Shown: positions 1 to 9,663, counted from the first letter of the stretch. The stretch is 64,000 nucleotides of DNA from an uncultured Bacteroidales bacterium (GCA_903837605.1 CAILVF010000081.1:1-64000), one strand, 5' to 3'. Translations and numbers: made by a program. Notes: generated by a model from the sequence alone, not told the origin.

Positions 1-2
1 CC

Positions 3-2690
3 ATTTATGCCGAAGGCCAGAGGCGTTACATGGAAACCTTTTCGGCTTATGCAAGGCAGTTTATCGGCAGCCTCGAAAGACCTGATGTAGACAGGATAAC
101 AGGGCTTAACCCGGTAATTTCAATCGAGCAGAAATCGGCCAGCCGGAATCCCCGTTCAACAGTAGGTACTATTACAGAGATCTATGACTTTCTCCGCCTG
201 CTTTACGCCAGGGTCGCCGATGCATATTCTTATGTCACGGGTGAGAAAATGGTGCGGTACACCGAACAGCAGATTGTTGACCTGGTTCTTTCCCATTATG
301 CAGGGAAGCATGTTATGATACTTTCGCCCGTGGTCAAAGGCAGGAAAGGCCATTACCGCGAACTCTTTGAGCAGATTCGGAAACAGGGGTTCCTCAGTGT
401 GAGGATCGACGGCGATGTTCGGGAAATTTCACACGGACTGCAACTTGACCGTTACAAAATCCACGATATCGAGATTGTAATCGACCAGCTCCATATTGTA
501 CCCGGATCGGTGAAACGGCTTGCAGGATCAGTGAACATTGCAATGAAACAGGGAAAGGATTCAATTACCGTTCTCGACATTGCTGCTGATACTGCCAGGC
601 ATTTCAGCCGCCTGCTGATGTGCCCGACAAGCGGGATCTCATATGACGAGCCGGAACCCAACACCTTTTCTTTCAACTCTCCTTACGGAGCCTGCCCCCG
701 CTGCAACGGACTCGGGACCATCTCGGAGATCGACATCCAGAAGATCATTCCCGACAGCAGTAAAAGCATTAAAAAGGGGGGGATAGTACCCCTTGGGGAG
801 TACAAAAACACTTGGATATTCAAACAGATCGAAGCCATTGGAGAAAAATACTCTTTCGACCTGAACACACCTATAGGGGACATCCCTGAACAGGCTGTAA
901 ACATTATACTTTACGGATCCGACGAGGTGATCAGGGTTAAGAATGATTACCTTGGGATCACATCTTCTTACTCCCTGAATTTTGAAGGGATTGTCAGTTT
1001 TATTAATTCCCAGACTGCCGAGACCGCGCCTGCAGGCATTATGAAATGGGTAAGCAGTTTCATGAATAAAATGCCCTGCCCTGAATGCCTGGGTTCAAGG
1101 CTTAAGAAAGAGTCGCTGCAGTTCAAGATCGAAGGGAAGAACATTGCCGAACTTGCCGGGATGGATATGTTAATCCTGGAAGACTGGATGAACCATATCA
1201 GTGATCACCTGGATGAGCGTAAAAAGACCATCGCATACGAGATCATAAGGGAGATATTGAACAGGATCAGGTTCCTTCTGGATGTCGGGATAGGGTACCT
1301 TACACTGAATCGCCCTGCAAGGTCGCTTTCGGGAGGTGAAAGCCAGAGGATAAGGCTGGCAACCCAGATCGGGTCGCAGCTTGTGGGAGTGCTTTATATC
1401 CTTGATGAACCGAGTATCGGGCTTCACCAGCATGATAACCTGAAACTTATCAGGGCACTCCAGAACCTGCGTGATGCCGGTAATTCGGTGATCGTAGTCG
1501 AACATGACAAGGAAACGATACTGGCTTCTGATTATGTGATTGATATCGGTCCGGGTGCGGGTGTTCACGGCGGCCGGATCGTTGCACAGGGGACCCCGGA
1601 GGAAATCATGAATAACGGGCATCTCACGGGACAATACCTTAGCGGCAGGAAAAAGATCATTGTGCCTGAGCAAAGAAGGAAGGGTAACGGCAAATCGCTG
1701 AATCTCTATGGCGCTGCCGGGAATAATCTGAAAGGGGTGAACCTCGAAATCCCTCTTGGTAAATTTATCTGCATTACCGGCCTGAGCGGCAGCGGAAAAT
1801 CCAGTCTTATCAATGAGACCCTCTATCCGATACTCAGCAGGCATTTCTACAAATCGGAATATAAGCCTCTTCCTTATGATAAAATCGAAGGGATTAAGAA
1901 TATAGATAAAGTGATAGAGATCGACCAGAGCCCTATAGGCCGGACCCCCAGGTCCAATCCGGCTACCTATACCAAGGTGTTTGACGAGATCCGCAAACTT
2001 TACGCTTCTCTTCCCGAGTCAAAGATCAGGGGGTACCAGCCGGGAAGGTTCTCTTTTAATGTGAAAGGGGGCAGGTGCGAAACTTGCAAGGGCGGCGGAC
2101 TCAAGGTGATTGAGATGAACTTCCTCCCCGACGTGTATGTTCTTTGCGAAACCTGCCAGGGGCACCGTTATAACAGGGAAACACTGGAAGTGCGTTTTAA
2201 AGGGAAATCGATCAATGATGTCCTGAACATGACCATAGAACAGGCCGTGGAATTCTTTGAGAATATCCCTATGATCCTGAACAAGATCAGCACGCTCAAT
2301 GAAGTCGGGCTGGGATACATCACCCTGGGGCAGCAATCCACGACATTGTCGGGAGGCGAAGCCCAAAGGGTAAAACTGGCCTCGGAACTCAGCAAGACCG
2401 ATACGGGGAACACCTTGTATATTCTCGACGAACCTACGACGGGCCTGCATTTTGAAGATGTAAAAGTGCTCCTTTGCGTCTTGAACAAACTTGTTGCCAA
2501 GGGGAATACGGTACTGGTGATCGAGCATAATATGGAAGTCATTAAAGTTGCCGACCATGTAATAGACCTTGGGCCGGAAGGCGGGGAGCGCGGAGGCACA
2601 ATTGTTTGCAAGGGGACACCCGAGGAAGTGGCGCGGCATAAAACCTCCTACACTGGTATCCATTTGAAAAAGGAACTGATTGCGGTATGA
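3..2690 (+). CDS. uvrA: UvrA, excinuclease ABC subunit A (5' end outside window)
   Basis: DNA-damage recognition ATPase of nucleotide excision repair; it loads UvrB on lesions. The reading frame is open to the window edge and begins with IYAEGQRRY, a conserved UvrA segment that follows the first Walker A loop, so the first Walker A lies upstream and the ATG at 30 is not the start. Visible: ABC signature and Walker B of the first ATPase (LSGGESQR, then LYILDEPSIGLH), second Walker A (GLSGSGKSS), second signature (LSGGEAQR) with LYILDEPTTGLH, and the CETCKGGG...CETCQGHR zinc module near the C-terminus. In the first zinc module the expected CxxC reads CPTS, so one cysteine is a serine; the later CPRC pair is intact. 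Identification is secure; only the N-terminus is missing. Confidence 0.97.
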   Translation: MYAEGQRRYMETFSAYARQFIGSLERPDVDRITGLNPVISIEQKSASRNPRSTVGTITEIYDFLRLLYARVADAYSYVTGEKMVRYTEQQIVDLVLSHYAGKHVMILSPVVKGRKGHYRELFEQIRKQGFLSVRIDGDVREISHGLQLDRYKIHDIEIVIDQLHIVPGSVKRLAGSVNIAMKQGKDSITVLDIAADTARHFSRLLMCPTSGISYDEPEPNTFSFNSPYGACPRCNGLGTISEIDIQKIIPDSSKSIKKGGIVPLGEYKNTWIFKQIEAIGEKYSFDLNTPIGDIPEQAVNIILYGSDEVIRVKNDYLGITSSYSLNFEGIVSFINSQTAETAPAGIMKWVSSFMNKMPCPECLGSRLKKESLQFKIEGKNIAELAGMDMLILEDWMNHISDHLDERKKTIAYEIIREILNRIRFLLDVGIGYLTLNRPARSLSGGESQRIRLATQIGSQLVGVLYILDEPSIGLHQHDNLKLIRALQNLRDAGNSVIVVEHDKETILASDYVIDIGPGAGVHGGRIVAQGTPEEIMNNGHLTGQYLSGRKKIIVPEQRRKGNGKSLNLYGAAGNNLKGVNLEIPLGKFICITGLSGSGKSSLINETLYPILSRHFYKSEYKPLPYDKIEGIKNIDKVIEIDQSPIGRTPRSNPATYTKVFDEIRKLYASLPESKIRGYQPGRFSFNVKGGRCETCKGGGLKVIEMNFLPDVYVLCETCQGHRYNRETLEVRFKGKSINDVLNMTIEQAVEFFENIPMILNKISTLNEVGLGYITLGQQSTTLSGGEAQRVKLASELSKTDTGNTLYILDEPTTGLHFEDVKVLLCVLNKLVAKGNTVLVIEHNMEVIKVADHVIDLGPEGGERGGTIVCKGTPEEVARHKTSYTGIHLKKELIAV

Positions 2691-2721
2691 TGTGATGATT
2701 ATAATGGCTTAATTATTGATT

Positions 2722-3441
2722 ATGAATACTATGGAAAACAAGGAAATTGAAAAATTAAGGGAATCTTTTCAGCAGAAGTCCTGGAGCGAAACGATCTCGG
2801 TCGACACCTGGGAAATCTTCAAGGTGATGTCGGAAATGGTCGAGGGTTTTGACAAATTGAGCAAGATCGGCCCTTGCGTATCCATTTTTGGATCAGCACG
2901 TACTCCCGAAAGCAACAAATACTACCGCCTGGCTGAAGAGATTGCATATCTTCTGACTAAAAATGGCTTCGGGGTGATCACCGGGGGCGGACCCGGGGTC
3001 ATGGAAGCAGCCAATAAAGGGGCCCATTTTGCAGGGGGAAAATCGGTGGGTCTTAATATTTCCCTGCCCTTCGAACAAAAGCCAAACCCGTTCATCGACA
3101 GGACCAGGCTTCTTAACTTCGACTTCTTTTACGTCAGGAAGACCATGTTCATGCGTTACTCCATGGGATTTATTGCCCTTCCCGGGGGATTCGGCACCCT
3201 GGATGAACTGACGGAAGCCATCACCCTCATTCAGACCCATAAACTCGTGAGGTTCCCAATCGTACTGGTCTGCCGGGAATACTGGCAGGGGTTTACCGAC
3301 TGGATCACGAAGAAAGTTTTGCCTGAGAGCATGATCTCCGAAAATGACCTTGAACTGTTCACTGTTGTAGATACTGCAGAGGAAGCCGTAAATTACATAA
3401 GCGGATTCTACGAAAGCTATGCTTTGAAACCTAATTTTTAA
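2722..3441 (+). CDS. LOG-family protein (TIGR00730-type nucleotide phosphoribohydrolase)
   Basis: Member of the LOG/YvdD family, whose known members release the base from nucleoside 5'-monophosphates (cytokinin activation in plants; nucleotide salvage or turnover in bacteria). The Rossmann-like fold signature GGGPGVMEAAN lies near residues 88-98 and the family active-site motif PGGFGTLDE near 154-162. Length about 239 residues is normal for the longer family branch. A TTG at 2716 is in frame, but ATG 2722 (or 2731) is a better start. It follows uvrA by about 30 bases on the same strand. The physiological substrate cannot be read from sequence. Confidence 0.88.
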   Translation: MNTMENKEIEKLRESFQQKSWSETISVDTWEIFKVMSEMVEGFDKLSKIGPCVSIFGSARTPESNKYYRLAEEIAYLLTKNGFGVITGGGPGVMEAANKGAHFAGGKSVGLNISLPFEQKPNPFIDRTRLLNFDFFYVRKTMFMRYSMGFIALPGGFGTLDELTEAITLIQTHKLVRFPIVLVCREYWQGFTDWITKKVLPESMISENDLELFTVVDTAEEAVNYISGFYESYALKPNF

Positions 3442-3454
3442 TTGCTTACCTTTG
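3423..3454 (+). promoter_or_regulatory. Bacteroidota-type promoter of rsfS-ftsH operon
   Basis: TTTG at 3423-3426, a 20-base spacer, then TACCTTTG at 3447-3454. This matches the Bacteroidota primary-sigma consensus TTTG-N19~21-TAnnTTTG. The expected transcription start near 3461 leaves a leader of about 15 bases before the rsfS ATG at 3475. The -33 box lies inside the last codons of the LOG gene. Confidence 0.7.
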
Positions 3455-3474
3455 CCTCTGTAATAGAATGATTA

Positions 3475-3846
3475 ATGCCCAGAAAGAAGAAAAAAGACGC
3501 TCAGGAACTGCTGGTTGAAGCCATATCGGAGGCTTTGCTGGAGAAAAAAGCAAAAGATCCGGTAATCCTTGATTTTAAAGGGAGTGGACATTCGGTATGT
3601 GATGCATTCATCATCACCCACGGAAATTCCAGGACACAGTCGGAAGCCCTTGCAGAGGAAGTCATTCATCGTGTAAAAAAACAAACAGGGTTAAACCCCT
3701 GGCATAAGGAAGGTTTTGAAAATGCGGAATGGATTTTGATAGACTACATCGACGTAGTGGTTCACATTTTCCAGGAAGCACAGCGTAAGTTCTTCAACCT
3801 TGAGAAGTTATGGGCAGATTCCAAGGTGGTTAAGATTGAAGACTAG
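3475..3846 (+). CDS. rsfS: Ribosomal silencing factor RsfS (Iojap/YbeB family)
   Basis: Binds uL14 on the large ribosomal subunit and blocks subunit joining when growth slows. The 123-residue length is typical. Family hallmarks are visible: the ITHGNS strand-turn, then GLNPWHKEGFENAEWILIDY and VVVHIFQEAQRKFFNLEKLW covering the conserved C-terminal half. The ATG at 3475 is 21 bases after a good -7 element, which supports this start. It heads the operon that continues into ftsH 38 bases downstream, an order common in Bacteroidota. Confidence 0.95.
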   Translation: MPRKKKKDAQELLVEAISEALLEKKAKDPVILDFKGSGHSVCDAFIITHGNSRTQSEALAEEVIHRVKKQTGLNPWHKEGFENAEWILIDYIDVVVHIFQEAQRKFFNLEKLWADSKVVKIED

Positions 3847-3884
3847 CACTGAGTTACAAATTTTTACTGAAGGTTCACGACAGA

Positions 3885-6044
3885 ATGGCAGAAAAAGACA
3901 ACAAACCGAAAGATAGTTTCAAACCGAATTTCAATCCGACGAAAGGCAAGAAACCCAAGTTCAGTTTTTACTGGATATACGGGGTGCTTTTGATAGGCTT
4001 TCTTGCTTTGCAGGTATTTAATTATAACAATCCGGTTAAATCCATTGATTACACGAAGTTTGAAGAGGTATTGCTGAAACAGGATGTTGAGAAGATCGTT
4101 GTAGTCAACAAGGAAAGAGCAGAAATTTATATCAAAAAGGAACGGCTTCAAAGTGATACTGCTTACAAGCAGTTCAATAAAAAAGGCCTGGGTTCGGCTT
4201 TTAACAGCGGGAACCCACAGTTTACCTACGAGATCAACAGCGTTGATATTTTTTACGGGCTTCTGAAAGACACCCGCGACACAATTGCCTCTCATATGCG
4301 GCGCGACAGCATACCCCAGGCAAAGATCGCCGAGTTCAAGAAACAGTTCCCTTATCCTCCTGTGACCGAATCAAGGAAAGATATTTTCGGTGACATCCTC
4401 GGATATCTCCTTCCCATTCTTCTCCTGGTCGGAGCCTGGTTCCTCATTATGAGGTTTATGAGCCGTGGCGGGGGCGGAGGCGGAGGTGCCCAGATATTTA
4501 ACATTGGCAAATCGAAGGCGACCCTGTTCGACAAGGACACCATGGTCAATATCAATTTCAATGATGTGGCGGGGCTTGAAGAGGCCAAGGTTGAGATCAT
4601 GGAGATCGTTGACTTTCTAAAGAACCCTACGAAATACACCCAGCTTGGAGGCAAGATCCCCAAGGGGGCGTTGCTGGTAGGCCCTCCGGGGACTGGAAAA
4701 ACCCTGCTTGCCAAAGCCGTGGCCGGTGAAGCCAAGGTCCCGTTCTTCAGCATCTCCGGTTCTGATTTCGTAGAGATGTTCGTAGGTGTAGGAGCCTCCA
4801 GGGTACGCGACCTGTTCAGGCAGGCCAAGGAGAAAGCTCCCTGTATCATATTTATCGATGAAATTGATGCTATCGGCCGTGCACGCGGCAGAAACGCCAT
4901 TACCGGTGCCAACGACGAGCGTGAAAACACCCTGAACCAGCTTCTTACCGAGATGGATGGTTTTGCAACCAACGCAGGGGTAATCATTCTCGCAGCCACC
5001 AACCGTGCCGATATACTCGACCGTGCTCTCATGCGTGCAGGTCGTTTCGACAGGCAGATTTATATTGAACTTCCCGACCTGGAAGAAAGGAAAGCGATTT
5101 TCAAGGTCCACCTGAAACCACTGAAACTTGACCTGAACCTTGATGTTGAATTCCTGGCCAGGCAAACCCCGGGTTTCTCAGGGGCTGATATCGCAAATGC
5201 ATGCAACGAATCGGCTCTGATCGCTGCCCGAAAGAATAAAAATATTATTGAAAAACAGGATTTCCTGGATGCAATTGACCGTATTGTAGGCGGGCTTGAA
5301 AAGAAGAACAAGATCATCAGCCAGCATGAAAAAAAGGTCATCGCTTTCCACGAATCAGGCCATGCCGCAGTAAGCTGGCTTCTTGAATATGCACATCCTC
5401 TGGTTAAAGTGACCATTGTGCCTCGCGGGAAAGCCCTTGGCGCAGCCTGGTACCTGCCCGAAGAAAGGCAAATCACTACCTATGAGCAGATGTTCGACGA
5501 ACTCGCTGCAGCACTTGGCGGAAGAGTTTCCGAAGACGTATTTTTCGGAAAGATTTCAACCGGTGCACTGAACGACCTCGAGAAGGTCACCAAGCAGACC
5601 TATGCCATGGTAGTCTATTTCGGGCTGAACGAAGCTATCGGCAACATCAGCTTCTATGATTCAAGCGGTCAGAATGAGTTTGCATTCCAGAAGCCATACA
5701 GTGAACACACCGCGGAAATCATCGACTTTGAAGTAAAGAAGATCATAGATTCTGCATACGCCAAAGCAAAGCAGCTGATCACCGAAAACAAGGAAAAAGT
5801 TGCTTCCCTGGCAAACCTGCTTCTTGAGAAGGAAGTCATTTTCAGGGAGGACCTGGAACATATTTTCGGACCCCGCCCTTTCGAGAAGGAAGAGGAGAAA
5901 TTCCTTCCGACAAGAAATCCAAAGTCCGACACACCCGCTTTGCCTGAAAATATAGTAATTGAACTCCCTGCTTCTGATCTTCCCACAGGCCAGGAGCCGG
6001 GAAATCCTCCGACCCCCGCCCCGGGCGCGGAAGAAAAAACCTAA
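3885..6044 (+). CDS. ftsH: FtsH, ATP-dependent zinc metalloprotease
   Basis: Membrane-anchored AAA+ protease that degrades misfolded membrane proteins and regulatory proteins. Order of parts: short lysine-rich cytoplasmic tail, first membrane helix about residues 28-46, periplasmic domain, second helix about 170-189, a Gly-rich linker (about 195-201), Walker A GPPGTGKT 266-273, Walker [10 protein letters not shown] about 321-329, Arg-rich second region of homology, and zinc motif HESGH 489-493. The C-terminus is a Pro/Glu-rich tail. At 719 residues it is slightly long, as expected in this phylum. Followed at 12 bases by a LUD gene and then cdsA/psd, so protease and phospholipid synthesis genes share a transcript. 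Confidence 0.98.
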   Translation: MAEKDNKPKDSFKPNFNPTKGKKPKFSFYWIYGVLLIGFLALQVFNYNNPVKSIDYTKFEEVLLKQDVEKIVVVNKERAEIYIKKERLQSDTAYKQFNKKGLGSAFNSGNPQFTYEINSVDIFYGLLKDTRDTIASHMRRDSIPQAKIAEFKKQFPYPPVTESRKDIFGDILGYLLPILLLVGAWFLIMRFMSRGGGGGGGAQIFNIGKSKATLFDKDTMVNINFNDVAGLEEAKVEIMEIVDFLKNPTKYTQLGGKIPKGALLVGPPGTGKTLLAKAVAGEAKVPFFSISGSDFVEMFVGVGASRVRDLFRQAKEKAPCIIFIDEIDAIGRARGRNAITGANDERENTLNQLLTEMDGFATNAGVIILAATNRADILDRALMRAGRFDRQIYIELPDLEERKAIFKVHLKPLKLDLNLDVEFLARQTPGFSGADIANACNESALIAARKNKNIIEKQDFLDAIDRIVGGLEKKNKIISQHEKKVIAFHESGHAAVSWLLEYAHPLVKVTIVPRGKALGAAWYLPEERQITTYEQMFDELAAALGGRVSEDVFFGKISTGALNDLEKVTKQTYAMVVYFGLNEAIGNISFYDSSGQNEFAFQKPYSEHTAEIIDFEVKKIIDSAYAKAKQLITENKEKVASLANLLLEKEVIFREDLEHIFGPRPFEKEEEKFLPTRNPKSDTPALPENIVIELPASDLPTGQEPGNPPTPAPGAEEKT

Positions 6045-6056
6045 GCAGAAATAACG

Positions 6057-6713
6057 ATGGAAGAATCCACCTCGCGCGAAAAGGTACTTAAAAAAGTAAG
6101 GGATGCCCTGATTGAGAAAACAGAGCCCCCCTACCCTATCATCGACCAGGAATCACCTGTTTTCAAAGAAATTACCGAACCGCTCGATGTGAATTTTGCC
6201 CAGGAACTTGTAAAGGTCTCAGGGAAGTTCGTTTACTGCGAAAGCGAAGATGAATTTTCGACACTGCTGAAACAGTTTATCCTTGAAAAGAACTGGTCGG
6301 TGCTCTTCTGCCTGGATCCTATCATCCAGAAAATCCTTAAAGAAGCAGGTATCCCCTATGTTCACAAACAGGAAGAATTCCTTGATTCCAAGATCGGCAT
6401 CACGCGTTGCGAATACCTTATCGCCAGGCTTGGCTCTGTGATGGTCTCATCGCATTTAAGCCCGGGCCGGAAAATAAATGTATACCCCGATGCCCATCTG
6501 GTTCTCGCCTATACTTCCCAGCTGGTTCCCGATCTGAAACATGCAATTGCTGGAATACGTAAAAAATACAACCACAATTATCCTTCAATGATCTCTTTGA
6601 TAACCGGCCCAAGCAGGACCGCCGATATCGAAAAAACCCTGGTGCTTGGGGCCCACGGCCCAAGAGAACTTTATGTATTTCTAATCGACGACCAAAATGC
6701 CCAGGGTTCCTGA
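6057..6713 (+). CDS. LUD-domain protein (LutC/YkgG family)
   Basis: A single LUD domain of 218 residues, related to LutC of the lactate-utilisation complex. The C-terminal half contains the typical strand pattern, for example RLGSVMVSS, then LVPDLKHAI, and ISLITGPSRTADIEKTLVLG with the conserved GPSRTADIE motif. LutA and LutB are not present, so a role in lactate oxidation is not supported here. Its position between ftsH and cdsA is seen in other Bacteroidota and its job there is unknown. The 3' end overlaps the next gene by 17 bases, indicating translational coupling. Confidence 0.88.
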   Translation: MEESTSREKVLKKVRDALIEKTEPPYPIIDQESPVFKEITEPLDVNFAQELVKVSGKFVYCESEDEFSTLLKQFILEKNWSVLFCLDPIIQKILKEAGIPYVHKQEEFLDSKIGITRCEYLIARLGSVMVSSHLSPGRKINVYPDAHLVLAYTSQLVPDLKHAIAGIRKKYNHNYPSMISLITGPSRTADIEKTLVLGAHGPRELYVFLIDDQNAQGS

Positions 6714-6930
6714 GGATCATGATTCCCACTGGGAGGTTGTTTTCAGCACTAACCTGCTGTACAAAGCCGAAATTATTAAAGGAATGCTGGAAGAAGAAGG
6801 AATTCAGTGCGTGTTGATCAACAAACAGGATTCATCATACATCGCTTTTGGCGAAATTGATTTATTGGTGCCGCGTGAAGAAGTCCTAAACAGCAAGCAA
6901 ATCATGGAAAGGGCCGCGGGCGATGAATAA
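6697..6930 (+). CDS. DUF2007 small protein (putative signal-transducing protein)
   Basis: A 77-residue soluble protein with the DUF2007 pattern: an early VFSTNLLYKAEIIKGMLEEEG segment (strand then helix), followed by IQCVLINKQDSSYIAFGEIDLLVP with short beta strands. The fold resembles a small ferredoxin-like unit; the family has no established biochemical role. It overlaps the LUD gene by 17 bases upstream and cdsA by 8 bases downstream, so all three should be translated together. Confidence 0.8.
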   Translation: MPRVPEDHDSHWEVVFSTNLLYKAEIIKGMLEEEGIQCVLINKQDSSYIAFGEIDLLVPREEVLNSKQIMERAAGDE

Positions 6931-7765
6931 TTTTTGGGCCCGAACCGTTACCGGACTGAGCATGGTATTCCTGCTTCTTTTTTCTTTATGGTATAGCCAT
7001 TGGCTGTTTGCAGGTATTTTTCTTGTTGTGGCGATACTCGGGATCTGGGAATTCTATACCCTGTTCTCAACAGAAGAGATCCGGCCGCAGAAGATCTACG
7101 GAACGGTCTGCGCAGTTATTCTTTACCTTGTTTTATACCTGGTCAATACAGCTAACCTCGATATACTCTCTCCACGCTGGTATTTTTTCCCGGTTTATGC
7201 AGCAATGGCGATGTTTTTTCTTTCTTTCATCATTGAAATTTACAGGAAGAAGCAAAAACCTCTGGAGAATATCGCAATCACAGCTACAGGGGTTTTATAC
7301 GTATCCCTTCCCCTGAGCCTGCTGAACCTCCTGGATTCACCCGATTCAGCACGCTTCCTGGGTTTTCCTGCGTTCTTACTCGGGTATTTTATTCTCACAT
7401 GGCTGTTCGACACAGCTGCATATCTCTTCGGAAAACAATTCGGAAAACATAAATTATTCGAAAGGATCTCTCCTAAAAAAACCTGGGAAGGAACCATTGC
7501 AGGGGCAGTAGTCACCGGGCTTACTGCAATAGGCTTCAGCTACATGGTGCCGGGTATCGTGACGGCTGACTGGCTTATGCTGGCATTGCTCATCGTTGTT
7601 TTCGGTTCTTTTGGAGACCTGGCAGAATCCTCGTTTAAGCGCAGCCTCAGGATCAAAGATTCAGGAAATATCCTTCCGGGTCATGGCGGCATACTCGATC
7701 GCTTTGATACCTTTTTTATTTCAGCTCCTTTTGTATTTTTGTATTTTGTATTAAGAAACATATAG
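6923..7765 (+). CDS. cdsA: CdsA, phosphatidate cytidylyltransferase
   Basis: Integral membrane enzyme that makes CDP-diacylglycerol from CTP and phosphatidate, the entry point to phosphatidylserine and phosphatidylglycerol. The 280-residue protein shows about seven to eight hydrophobic helices, and near the C-terminus the CdsA signature: SSFKRSLRIKDSG then LPGHGGILDRFD, including the metal-binding KD and the GHGGxxDRxD core. The start overlaps the end of the DUF2007 gene. Psd follows after 6 bases, so two enzymes of the phosphatidylethanolamine route are adjacent; the phosphatidylserine synthase is not in this window. Confidence 0.96.
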   Translation: MNNFWARTVTGLSMVFLLLFSLWYSHWLFAGIFLVVAILGIWEFYTLFSTEEIRPQKIYGTVCAVILYLVLYLVNTANLDILSPRWYFFPVYAAMAMFFLSFIIEIYRKKQKPLENIAITATGVLYVSLPLSLLNLLDSPDSARFLGFPAFLLGYFILTWLFDTAAYLFGKQFGKHKLFERISPKKTWEGTIAGAVVTGLTAIGFSYMVPGIVTADWLMLALLIVVFGSFGDLAESSFKRSLRIKDSGNILPGHGGILDRFDTFFISAPFVFLYFVLRNI

Positions 7766-7771
7766 CACAGG

Positions 7772-8431
7772 ATGACGATACACCGTGAAGGATATAAAAC
7801 CATTATAATCGTATTTCTGTTTGTTGTTGCAGTTCTCCTCGGCCTGAATCATATCTTCCCCGCCCAGACCTGGGTCCATTATTTCCTTTATATTCTCGGC
7901 CTGTGGTTCTTTCTGATGATAGTCAGGTTCTTTCGCTCTCCCGGCAGGGAAGCCAAAACAGGTAAAAATATCATTCTTTCACCTGCCGACGGTAAAGTCG
8001 TTGTCATTGAAAGAACTATTGAACCTGAATATTTCAAAGATGAAAGGATACAGGTTTCCATTTTCATGTCGGCAACGAATGTTCACGTAAACTGGTTCCC
8101 GGTTGATGGCGAGATCAAGTACTATTTTTACCATCCCGGCAAACATATGGTTGCCTTTAACCCGAAAGCCTCACTTGAAAATGAAAGGGCTACGACTGTC
8201 ATCGAAACCGGCATTAAGCAGAAAGTGCTCATCCGCCAGATAGCCGGAGCAATGGCAAGGCGGATCAAATGCTACCCGAGAGTCGGCGAACCTGTTAACC
8301 AGGGCGAAGAGCTTGGGTTCATTAAATTTGGTTCCCGGGTCGACCTGCTTCTGCCGGTAAACACCAAGCTTGACGTCAAACTTGGCCAGAAAGTGACCGG
8401 CAAGCAAACGATCATCGGAAGGTTCGATTAG
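7772..8431 (+). CDS. psd: Phosphatidylserine decarboxylase proenzyme, short form
   Basis: Converts phosphatidylserine to phosphatidylethanolamine using a pyruvoyl group made by self-cleavage. The 219-residue length and two N-terminal membrane helices (about 11-28 and 36-53) fit the short PSD-A type. Candidate self-processing residues are visible: SPADGK (Asp73), NVHVNWFP (His105) and the cleavage site Gly187-Ser188 in IKFGSRVD, where Ser188 would become the pyruvoyl group. Its TAG stop is directly followed by the stop of the convergent DUF2461 gene. Confidence 0.94.
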   Translation: MTIHREGYKTIIIVFLFVVAVLLGLNHIFPAQTWVHYFLYILGLWFFLMIVRFFRSPGREAKTGKNIILSPADGKVVVIERTIEPEYFKDERIQVSIFMSATNVHVNWFPVDGEIKYYFYHPGKHMVAFNPKASLENERATTVIETGIKQKVLIRQIAGAMARRIKCYPRVGEPVNQGEELGFIKFGSRVDLLLPVNTKLDVKLGQKVTGKQTIIGRFD

Positions 8432-9091
8432 CTACCCGTTCAGGGCCCTTTCAAGGAAAGCATTCAGGGGCTGCATCAGGGAGAACACCTTTACCACGAG
8501 TTTTGCAAAATCCTTCGAGACAAGCTGTTTGTCGCTGAGCATATAAGCCACAGTATAATGCCTGTATTTCAGCAGGTCAATATCGGGAAAATCCTTAGGA
8601 AAATCCCTGGGAGCCAGCTTTTGCTTATCCCAGTCAGACAGGCTGTCGAAATATTTCTTTGAGCTGCTGTTTCCAAGTATGGCTTTAAATTCATCCGCAT
8701 TGTAATAGATCTCCTGCCTGATCTTTTTAAGCTGGTCGGGTTCGGGCATATAGACCCCTCCGGCCAGCATGGATTCGCCAGGCTGAATATGGAGGTAATA
8801 TCCCGGGCCCGGGCTCTTGCGCCCTCCTTTAGTGATCCAGGCTCCCATATTCGTTTTGTAAGGTGATTTATCTTTCGCAAAGCGAACATCCCTGAATATC
8901 CTGAACATGCATTCTTTAGCCGTTACATATTTTACCGATGGCTCAAATGCTGCAATCTGGGGGATCAGGTTGTCAACAAAGGCTTCCATTTCCAGTTTCG
9001 CGGTATCGTACATCTTTTTATTCGCCTGGAACCATTCACGGTTATTATTTACTTTCAGGAGTTCGAGAAAATCAATGACTGTTGTGTTCAT
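8432..9091 (-). CDS. DUF2461 family protein
   Basis: A 219-residue protein of the DUF2461/TIGR02453 family. Recognisable features are LKVNNNREWFQANKKMYD near the N-terminus, the central FRIFRDVRFAKDKSPYKTNMGAWI block, and GYYLHIQPGESMLAGGVYMPEP. Family function is unknown; no catalytic motif can be assigned. Its stop codon abuts the psd stop on the opposite strand with no spacer. Confidence 0.88.
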   Translation of the reverse strand: MNTTVIDFLELLKVNNNREWFQANKKMYDTAKLEMEAFVDNLIPQIAAFEPSVKYVTAKECMFRIFRDVRFAKDKSPYKTNMGAWITKGGRKSPGPGYYLHIQPGESMLAGGVYMPEPDQLKKIRQEIYYNADEFKAILGNSSSKKYFDSLSDWDKQKLAPRDFPKDFPDIDLLKYRHYTVAYMLSDKQLVSKDFAKLVVKVFSLMQPLNAFLERALNG

Positions 9092-9123
9092 AATAAATCA
9101 TTTTTAAGGTTCTGTTTTCCGGA

Positions 9124-9663
9124 TTACATCTTTACCAGCTTTTCCAGGGTATTCCAGTTCCTGGTCGTAGCTGAGAATCCGGTCATTTTTTCAATAAAAT
9201 TATTCGGGAATCCGAAACTGCCATTTATTTGGTGGCTGATAACATAGATTATGTTACGGTCAATCCTGACCAGTTCAAGATCTTTCTTCTCTGAAAACAT
9301 AGGCAGCTTCAGTCCTTTCCCGGGCTGCCCTGAAAGCAGGCTTACATAATATTTGATCTTTTTATCTTTCGGCCGGTCTCCAAAAGGATTGGCATCAAGC
9401 ATCTTCGGAATATCAGTAAAAGGAAGAAGAAAAACTTCGACATTGAATCCAAGTTCCTGTAATAATATATCCTCCAGCCTTTGTTTAAGCCCGTTCACCT
9501 CATCCGCAGTCACATTAAAAATCACATTCCCGCTCTGGATAAGGGTTTTTACTCCGTTAAATCCTGTTTTACAGAAGATCCTGTTAAGCTCTTCCATTAA
9601 AACTACCTTTTTACCCCCTACATTGATCCCTCTGAGAAAGGCAACATATCTTTCATCCGGCAT
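9124..9663 (-). CDS. DUF1697 family protein
   Basis: A 179-residue protein starting with the family hallmark YVAFLRGINVGGKKVVLMEEL and containing TLIQSGNVIF. DUF1697 proteins are small, widespread and of unknown function. It overlaps the upstream acetyltransferase gene by 11 bases, so the two are translationally coupled. The DUF2461 gene follows after about 30 bases on the same strand. Confidence 0.88.
   Translation of the reverse strand: MPDERYVAFLRGINVGGKKVVLMEELNRIFCKTGFNGVKTLIQSGNVIFNVTADEVNGLKQRLEDILLQELGFNVEVFLLPFTDIPKMLDANPFGDRPKDKKIKYYVSLLSGQPGKGLKLPMFSEKKDLELVRIDRNIIYVISHQINGSFGFPNNFIEKMTGFSATTRNWNTLEKLVKM

Noticed and set aside
1170..1844. Minus-strand open frame of 224 codons opposite uvrA
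   Set aside because: Antisense shadow of a strongly conserved gene.
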